DNA from: Fodinibacter luteus
GTDB taxonomy: Bacteria > Actinomycetota > Actinomycetes > Actinomycetales > Dermatophilaceae
Length of the DNA: 64,000 nucleotides
Direction of reading: 5' to 3'
Assembly (NCBI RefSeq): GCF_039541575.1
Contig: NZ_BAABGM010000011.1
Location: forward strand, 1 to 64,000
The notes under the pieces were generated by a model. It was given only the letters and a program-made list of their open reading frames with translations. It ran no database searches and had not been told where the DNA came from. Shown piece after piece: positions 59,167 through 64,000 of the stretch. Positions within the stretch are counted from its first letter, which is position 1; each line of letters opens with the position of its first letter. A program made the translations under genes and the position numbers.

Positions 59167-60009
59167 ACCCGAGCCGTGCACCCGGTGGACGACGTGTCCC
59201 GGCCGGTTCGTGATGATGACGTCGACCCCGAGCTCGAGGCACCGGTCGATGTCCCGGTCGGAGTCGACCGTCCAGACGTAGACCTGGTGCCCGCGCCGCT
59301 GGAAGGCCCTGACCGCCTTGGGCCGGCGCAGCATCCGCACGTCGAGGCCGACCGCGTGCACCCCCTTGGGCAGGCTCCCGTCCCAGGTCAGCGCCGGCAC
59401 GCTCGCGTCGACGAGGTAGACGAGGGGCAGCCGCGGCGCGAGCCTCTGGGTGCGCTGCAGGGCCCGGTGCGAGAACGACATCATCCGCACGTGGGGTCGC
59501 CCGGGCTGGTCGCCGTCGGTGAGGTCGAACGAGCGCAGCACCTGCACGAGGGTCTTCTCGACGTCGCTGCCGTGCCGGGTCGGGTGCTTGGTCTCGATGA
59601 GGGTGACGACCTCCTGGCCGGTGCCGACGAGGGTGTCGAGGAGCCGCCGGAGGGTGAGCAGGTGTCCGCGCTCCGGGTCGGACTCGGGGGACTCGGTGTC
59701 GCCGGGGCGGTCGGCGAGCTTCCACGAGGCCCAGTCGAGCTGCTCGAGGCGAGTCAGCTCGAGCGCCGAGACGACACCGGCTCCGTTCGACGTGCGCTCG
59801 ACCCGGCGGTCGTGGACGCACACGAGGTGGTGGTCGGCGGTGAGCCGCACGTCGCACTCGACCCCGTCGGCCCCGTGGGCGAACGCCTTCGTGTAGGCGC
59901 GAAGGGTGTGCTCGGGCTCCTCGTCGCTCGCGCCGCGGTGGGCGATGACGAGGGGATGCCGCGGCACCGGCGCCGCGCGCCCGCGCACCTCCTCGTCGAC
60001 GACGTCCAC
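59164..60009 (-). CDS. Glycerophosphodiester phosphodiesterase
   Basis: 281 aa TIM-barrel GDPD: LVIAHRGASDEEPEHT (usually PENT; here His replaces Asn), GVECDVRLTADHHLVCVHD and VYVWTVDSD near the C-terminus. Releases glycerol-3-phosphate from glycerophosphodiesters. Catalytic HRG, E/D and HD are retained. GTG 60009, with a weak AAGCGT box 7 nt upstream. Confidence 0.9.
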   Translation of the reverse strand: MDVVDEEVRGRAAPVPRHPLVIAHRGASDEEPEHTLRAYTKAFAHGADGVECDVRLTADHHLVCVHDRRVERTSNGAGVVSALELTRLEQLDWASWKLADRPGDTESPESDPERGHLLTLRRLLDTLVGTGQEVVTLIETKHPTRHGSDVEKTLVQVLRSFDLTDGDQPGRPHVRMMSFSHRALQRTQRLAPRLPLVYLVDASVPALTWDGSLPKGVHAVGLDVRMLRRPKAVRAFQRRGHQVYVWTVDSDRDIDRCLELGVDVIITNRPGHVVHRVHGSG

Positions 60010-60069
60010 GACCCCAACGCTTCCACATCCGGCCGCCCGACGGGCCGCGACTCACACGGCCCGCGGGCC

Positions 60070-60075
60070 TACCGT
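60070..60075 (+). promoter_or_regulatory. -10 element of the sigma factor gene
   Basis: TACCGT, 9 nt before GTG 60085. Confidence 0.5.
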
Positions 60076-60084
60076 TGCACCATC

Positions 60085-60561
60085 GTGAGCCTGCCGCCCT
60101 TCCAGCACCTCGTCGACGAGCACTGGCGCGACGTCGCCCGGCTCGCCCACGCCCTCGCGCCCGGCCACGGCGACGACGTCGCCCAGCAGGCCTGGACCCA
60201 GGCGCTCGCGGCCTACCCCCGGCTCACCCACGCGCGGAACCTCCGCTCGTGGCTGCTCACGATCACCCACCGCTGCGCGATGGACCACCACCGCGCGGCC
60301 CGCCGCACGACACCGCACGAGGACCCGTCCCTGCTCGCCGAGGCCCCGACGCTGCCCCCGCCCGAGGCGCCCGACGGCGACCTGTGGGCCCGCGTCGGGG
60401 CGCTGCCGCAGCGGCAGCGGGACGCCGTCGTGCTCCGTTTCGTCGGCGACCTCGACCACCGCGCGGTCGCGGCCGCGCTCGGCACCTCGCCGGGCATGAG
60501 CCGCCGCCTCGTGAGCGACGCCCTCGCCACCCTCCGCCTCGACCTCCGGGACCAGCCATGA
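60085..60561 (+). CDS. ECF-type RNA polymerase sigma factor
   Basis: 158 aa. Region 2 (HGDDVAQQAWTQALAAYPRL, NLRSWLLTITHRCAMDH) and region 4 (LPQRQRDAVVLRFVGDLDHR, RRLVSDALATLR) joined by a Pro-rich linker. No anti-sigma gene follows. It overlaps ogt by an ATGA junction, suggesting control of, or joint response to, alkylation stress. Confidence 0.88.
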   Translation: MSLPPFQHLVDEHWRDVARLAHALAPGHGDDVAQQAWTQALAAYPRLTHARNLRSWLLTITHRCAMDHHRAARRTTPHEDPSLLAEAPTLPPPEAPDGDLWARVGALPQRQRDAVVLRFVGDLDHRAVAAALGTSPGMSRRLVSDALATLRLDLRDQP

Positions 60562-61148
60562 CCGACCCGTTCGCGACCTTCGACCCTCCGCTCGCCGGCC
60601 CGCCGGTGCTCGGCCCGACCGACGTCTCGTACGTCCTCGAGGACACCGAGGTCGGCCGCCTGCTCGTCGCCGTCCGCGACGACGGCAGGGTCGTCACCTG
60701 CGCCTACGCCCCGGACCCGGCATCCGAGGACCGCTGGCTGCACCGCATCGCCGCATCGGTCAGCCCGAGGGTGCTGCGCCACCCTGCGTCGACGGACGCC
60801 GCCCGCCGCGCCCTCGCCGCCTACCTGTCGGGCGCGGCCCGCTCCGTCGGCGTGCGCCCCGACCTCGCCCTCACGTCGGCGTTCCAGCGCGAGGTGCTCG
60901 CCGGGCTGGCGGCGCGCGTCGGGTACGGCGAGCGCACGACGTATGCCGGGCTCGCGGCCGCCGTCGACCACCCCGGGGCGGCGCGGGCGGTCGGCACGGC
61001 CCTCGCCGGCAACCCGCTGTGCCTCGTGCTGCCGTGCCACCGGGTCGTGCCCGCGGCGGGCGGGGTCGGGGGGTATGCCGGGGGGCCGGCCGCCAAGGAG
61101 CACCTCCTCGCGCTCGAGGCGGCCCACACCGGGCCGGGGCGGCGCTGA
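60558..61148 (+). CDS. ogt: Methylated-DNA--protein-cysteine methyltransferase
   Basis: 196 aa. Active-site PCHRV (LVLPCHRVVP) and GYGERTTYAGLAAAVDHP in the DNA-binding helix; GGYAGGPAAKEHLLALE completes the family end. Repairs O6-alkylguanine by suicidal methyl transfer. Coupled to the sigma factor gene. Confidence 0.92.
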   Translation: MTDPFATFDPPLAGPPVLGPTDVSYVLEDTEVGRLLVAVRDDGRVVTCAYAPDPASEDRWLHRIAASVSPRVLRHPASTDAARRALAAYLSGAARSVGVRPDLALTSAFQREVLAGLAARVGYGERTTYAGLAAAVDHPGAARAVGTALAGNPLCLVLPCHRVVPAAGGVGGYAGGPAAKEHLLALEAAHTGPGRR

Positions 61149-61233
61149 GCCGAGGCCCTACCCCTCGGACCCGCACGTCACGCGCCACGCGGATGGTTCT
61201 GCGTGGTCCGACCTCGTCGTGCGAGGCGCCCGG

Positions 61234-61632
61234 TCAGCCGGGAGCGCCGCCGTCGTCCGGGTCCTCGCGCGGCAGGCGGCCCGACCCCGCGTACCCCCCG
61301 AGCAGCTCGGCCATCGCGAGGTGCGGCCGCGCCTCGCCGTGCCGGCCGAGGCGCTGCAGGGTGCGGCCGAGGACGAGGTTGGCGTACGCCTCGTCGGGGT
61401 CGTCGACGAGCACGGCCCGCACGACCGCCTCGGCGCGGCCGAGCTGGGCCGAGTGGTAGTAGGCCCGGGCGAGGAGCAGGCGCAGCTCGGTCGTCCCGTG
61501 CAGCGGTGGCTCGAGCGCGCTCTCGTCGACGAGCACGCTGAGCTCCTCGGCGGCCGCCTGGTACTCGCCGTGCTCGAACAGGCCGCGGGCCCGCTCGTAG
61601 CGCTCCGCCATGCTCGTCCCGGTCGTGTTCAT
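61234..61632 (-). CDS. Tetratricopeptide-like protein
   Basis: 132 aa, two to three TPR-like helix pairs (ARGLFEHGEYQAAAEELSVL, AYANLVLGRTLQRLGRHGEA). Probably a protein-interaction module. ATG 61632 or 61611. Ends with an acidic Gly/Pro tail. Confidence 0.8.
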   Translation of the reverse strand: MNTTGTSMAERYERARGLFEHGEYQAAAEELSVLVDESALEPPLHGTTELRLLLARAYYHSAQLGRAEAVVRAVLVDDPDEAYANLVLGRTLQRLGRHGEARPHLAMAELLGGYAGSGRLPREDPDDGGAPG

Positions 61633-61746
61633 GGGCTGCTCAACGCGGCGGCGCGCAGCGCCATTCCGGCCACGGGCACCGCCCCACGGACGCGTCCGCG
61701 TGTGAGGTGGTCCGGCGTCGGTGCTTCGGGAGAGGATCGACGCGTC

Positions 61747-63147
61747 ATGAGCCAGGACGAGCGCACCCCACCGACGGCCCGGCGCCGGGTGGCCGACGCA
61801 GGCCGCCGGGTCAGCCGCGTCGGCCGGGGCGTCGGGCGCCGCGGCCGCGACGGCATCCGCCTCGTGGGCCGCGGCGGGGCGGCGGCCGGTCGCCGGTTCC
61901 GGACCTTCGCCGACGCCGACGGAGCCGCCGACACCGGGCTCGCGAGGCTGACCGAGCTGCACGCGGTCAACGTCGCCGGTGACGCCGCGCTCACGATCTC
62001 GCTGGCCGGCACCGTCTTCGCCCTGCCCACCGACGAGGCCCGTAGTCGCGTCGCCCTGTTCCTCGTGCTCACGATGGCGCCGTTCGTGCTCCTGGCCCCG
62101 CTCATCGGCCCGCTCCTCGACCGGTTCCGGCACGGGCGCCGGTGGGCACTCGGCACGACGCTCGCGACCCGGGCGTTCCTCGCCTGGGTGCTCGCCTCCG
62201 CCGTCGTCGAGGACAGCCCGTGGCTCTTCCCCGCGGCGCTCGGGTGCCTCGTCGCGAGCCGGTCGTACGCCGTCGCGCGCGCCGCCGCCGTGCCGCGCCT
62301 CCTCCCCGCCGGGATCTCCCTCGTCACCGCGAACTCGCGGCTCACCATCGCCGGGCTCGTCGGGATGGCGCTCGGCGGGGGTCTCGCCGGTGCGCTGTCG
62401 CAGGTCGGGCCCGACTGGTCGCTGCGGTTGGCGTTCGCCGTCTACGTCGCGGCGACGGTGCTCGCCATCCGCCTCCCGGAGCGGGTCGACTCCACCGCCG
62501 GCGAGGTCGACCTCGACGGCATCCCGGTGGCCGTGGCGCCGCTGCCGACGCCCGAGGGCGGCGTGCGGCGGCTGCGCACGCTGCCACCGTCGGTGCGCTA
62601 CACGCTGTGGCTCACGACCGGCGCCCGGCTGCTCTCCGGGTTCCTCACCCTCTTCCTCGCCTTCCTCATGCGCGAGCACCCCATCCCGGGGTGGTCCGGG
62701 CCGCTCGTCCTCGCGCTCGTCGCCGGGGCCGCAGGGGTGGGCAACGCCCTCGGGTCGGTCATCGGCAACCGCCGCAGCGCCCCCGACCCCGAGCGCATCG
62801 CGACCGCCATCGCCGCCGTCGCCGTGCTCGCGGCCCTCGCCACGTCGGTGCTCTACTCGGTCCCGGCCCTCGTCCTGCTCGGCCTCGCGACCGGGCTGTT
62901 CGGGCAGCTCGCGAAGCTGTGTCTCGACGCCCTCATCCAGCGCGACATCGCCGACGACGTACGGGCCCGGGTCTTCTCGTGGTCCGAGACGATCCTCCAG
63001 GGCTTCTGGGTGCTCGGCGGGGCGATCGGCATCGCCATCCCCCTCGTGCCGGGGCTCGGCTTCGCCCTCGTCACCGGGCTCGTCCTGCTCATGGGCGCGG
63101 TCGCGGCGCGCGCCCGGCGGCTCACGCCGCCCCGACGTCCACGGTGA
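61747..63147 (+). CDS. MFS transporter
   Basis: 466 aa. A 65-residue basic cytoplasmic head (many Arg/Gly) precedes about 12 helices; LIGPLLDRFRHGRRWALG is the loop 2-3 motif. The long Arg-rich head is unusual. Substrate unknown. Tail overlaps the next convergent gene by 26 nt. Confidence 0.85.
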   Translation: MSQDERTPPTARRRVADAGRRVSRVGRGVGRRGRDGIRLVGRGGAAAGRRFRTFADADGAADTGLARLTELHAVNVAGDAALTISLAGTVFALPTDEARSRVALFLVLTMAPFVLLAPLIGPLLDRFRHGRRWALGTTLATRAFLAWVLASAVVEDSPWLFPAALGCLVASRSYAVARAAAVPRLLPAGISLVTANSRLTIAGLVGMALGGGLAGALSQVGPDWSLRLAFAVYVAATVLAIRLPERVDSTAGEVDLDGIPVAVAPLPTPEGGVRRLRTLPPSVRYTLWLTTGARLLSGFLTLFLAFLMREHPIPGWSGPLVLALVAGAAGVGNALGSVIGNRRSAPDPERIATAIAAVAVLAALATSVLYSVPALVLLGLATGLFGQLAKLCLDALIQRDIADDVRARVFSWSETILQGFWVLGGAIGIAIPLVPGLGFALVTGLVLLMGAVAARARRLTPPRRPR

Positions 63148-63646
63148 GGGTGCCCGTGCCGCGCCCCGACAGTGCACCCTCGTGGTGCTCGGGGTAGTCG
63201 ACGACGCCGTCCCGGCCGACGCTGAACTCGACGACGGTGCGGCGCGCGCCGAGGAGGCGGATCTCGTAGGCCGGACCGGGCGGCATCCGCACGGTGCGCG
63301 CGCCGGTGTCGATCGGCTCGTGGCACCCGCCCCACATCGGCAGCAACGGCACCGGACGTCCCGTCGGGCGGAGCAGGACCGGCACGCCGACGACGCGCAG
63401 GGTGTGCGTCCCCCGGCCCCGGAGCACGGCGTCCTGGTCGGCGTCGAAGTCGACCTCACCGGCCGGCGTCACGCGGAAGTGCACGTCGCACGGGTGCTGC
63501 CGGGACTGCTGGAAGGTGTACTCGCCGGGCTCGAGCCGCACGGGCACGCCGCCGGGCACCGAGCCGTCGACGAAGTGCGGGAGGTGGCCGGGCAGCCAGA
63601 ACCATGGGTAGGTGAGCTCGCAGGTGTCGATCCGGATCAGGGGCAT
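63122..63646 (-). CDS. Conserved protein of unknown function
   Basis: 174 aa beginning MPLIRIDTCELTYPWFWLPG. It shows two related beta-rich halves (VRLEPGEYTFQQSRQHPCDV; VRMPPGPAYEIRLLG) with recurring GRGT motifs before the ends (LRGRGTHTLRV, LSGRGTGTLTV), so it may be an internal duplication of an immunoglobulin-like or carbohydrate-binding fold. No family recognised. Confidence 0.65.
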   Translation of the reverse strand: MPLIRIDTCELTYPWFWLPGHLPHFVDGSVPGGVPVRLEPGEYTFQQSRQHPCDVHFRVTPAGEVDFDADQDAVLRGRGTHTLRVVGVPVLLRPTGRPVPLLPMWGGCHEPIDTGARTVRMPPGPAYEIRLLGARRTVVEFSVGRDGVVDYPEHHEGALSGRGTGTLTVDVGAA

Positions 63647-63786
63647 GGTCGGTCCTCGGGCAGGGCCGCGCCCCGGGGACGGCGCGGCGTCTACTCGTGA
63701 GGAGCGACCACTCGCCGCCCTGATACACGGATGCCGTGGCGAGTTCCGGTGGGCACGTCCGCCCCGGCACCCGGGCGTCGGGTTGC

Positions 63787-63802
63787 ATACCCCCTGGGGT
63801 AT
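63787..63802. promoter_or_regulatory. Second CsoR-like operator
   Basis: ATACCCC-CT-GGGGTAT, the same 7-bp arms as the csoR operator with a 2-nt instead of 3-nt spacer. It lies 50-65 nt upstream of a Cys-rich gene; no other gene between. The preceding 63647-63786 holds nothing I can assign. Confidence 0.7.
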
Positions 63803-63851
63803 TCAGTACGCTCGTCCGGTCACGATGTCCCCGACCCACGTGAGGTACCCC

Positions 63852-64000
63852 ATGTGCAGCCCCGCCACCTGTCACTCCTGCGGCAAGACGACCTGGGCCG
63901 GCTGCGGCATGCACGCCGACATGGTCCTGGCCCGCGTGCCCGTCGAGGCCCGCTGCTCGTGCCACGACGACGCCACCGCGCAGCAGTCCTCGCAGAGCGC
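63852..64000 (+). CDS. Cys-rich small protein, probably metal-binding (cut by window end)
   Basis: ATG 63852 with GAGG nine bases upstream; 49 codons are visible, no stop. CSPATCHSCGKTTWAGCG and CSCHDD give seven Cys and two His in the first 40 residues, resembling a small actinobacterial Cys-rich family of unknown function. The CsoR-like operator upstream suggests copper or persulfide induction. An ATG at 63825 is also in frame. Confidence 0.65.
   Translation, partial: MCSPATCHSCGKTTWAGCGMHADMVLARVPVEARCSCHDDATAQQSSQS

Noticed and set aside
61149..61233. Stem CCACGC...GCGTGG as terminator between ogt and the TPR gene
   Set aside because: Only 6 bp with a 10-nt loop and no U-tract; such stems occur by chance at this GC content.

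Overview
The window is very GC-rich (about 70-75% by eye), with dense genes, many GTG starts, many 1-4 nt start/stop overlaps and almost exclusive GC-ending codons. With the gene content (BlaI/M56 after cydABDC, CsoR-CopA, BsaP, FeoABC, actinobacterial DUF families, MptB-like and GT87 mannosyltransferases, leaderless promoters), this points to the chromosome of an actinobacterium, most likely Micrococcales and perhaps near Intrasporangiaceae. The taxonomic placement is inference. I saw no rRNA, tRNA, CRISPR array, insertion sequence or prophage. Most genes look like core chromosome.

Layout. 0-4.6 kb: the 5' part of a DUF222/HNH protein, an aromatic aminotransferase, a small holin-like membrane protein, galE, and an AraC regulator with a VOC protein. 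4.6-12 kb: cydABDC (cytochrome bd and its ABC exporter) followed directly by a BlaI-type repressor and an M56 membrane protease. TACTAC/GTAGT dyads resembling BlaI operators cover the cydA promoter. 12-24.5 kb: an AIM24 protein, then biotin synthesis (bioB-bsaP, bioA, bioF-bioD) with a divergent feoA-feoB-feoC iron-uptake operon placed between bioA and bioF, then a low-molecular-weight phosphatase and purB. 25.6-28.3 kb: csoR-copA under a perfect CsoR-like operator. A near-identical operator precedes a Cys-rich small protein at the right edge. 28-41.7 kb: VOC, TrmH-type methyltransferase, two PAP2 phosphatases, DUF1206, HAD, serS, LysE, Na+/H+ antiporter, DinB, diacylglycerol kinase, zwf, DUF1269 and a HAD-PlsC fusion. 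41.7-46.1 kb: a probable nitric oxide/nitrite module: HTH regulator with C-terminal Cys, divergent from DUF2249, hemerythrin and a very large membrane-cupredoxin-NirK-like fusion. 46.1-49.7 kb: lipid genes (patatin, acyl-CoA ligase, acyltransferase). 49.8-51.9 kb: pheA, DUF4446 and a GDT1-type cation exporter. 51.9-57.6 kb: envelope glycosylation genes. 57.7-64 kb: DUF5926, an anti-sigma-like ATPase, GDPD, ECF sigma factor plus ogt, TPR, MFS, an unknown protein and the truncated Cys-rich gene.

Patterns across genes. (1) At least twenty genes have a TANNNT (or CANNNT) -10 element ending 6-9 nt before the start codon, as expected for leaderless transcripts. Twice the TAG stop of the upstream gene is the first half of that -10. 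(2) The heptamer GGCATCC/GGATGCC occurs roughly 80 times, several times more than base composition predicts, and brings in rare codons (GCA, GAT). (3) Long perfect hairpins sit inside the inter-domain linkers of both cydD and cydC and in several intergenic gaps.
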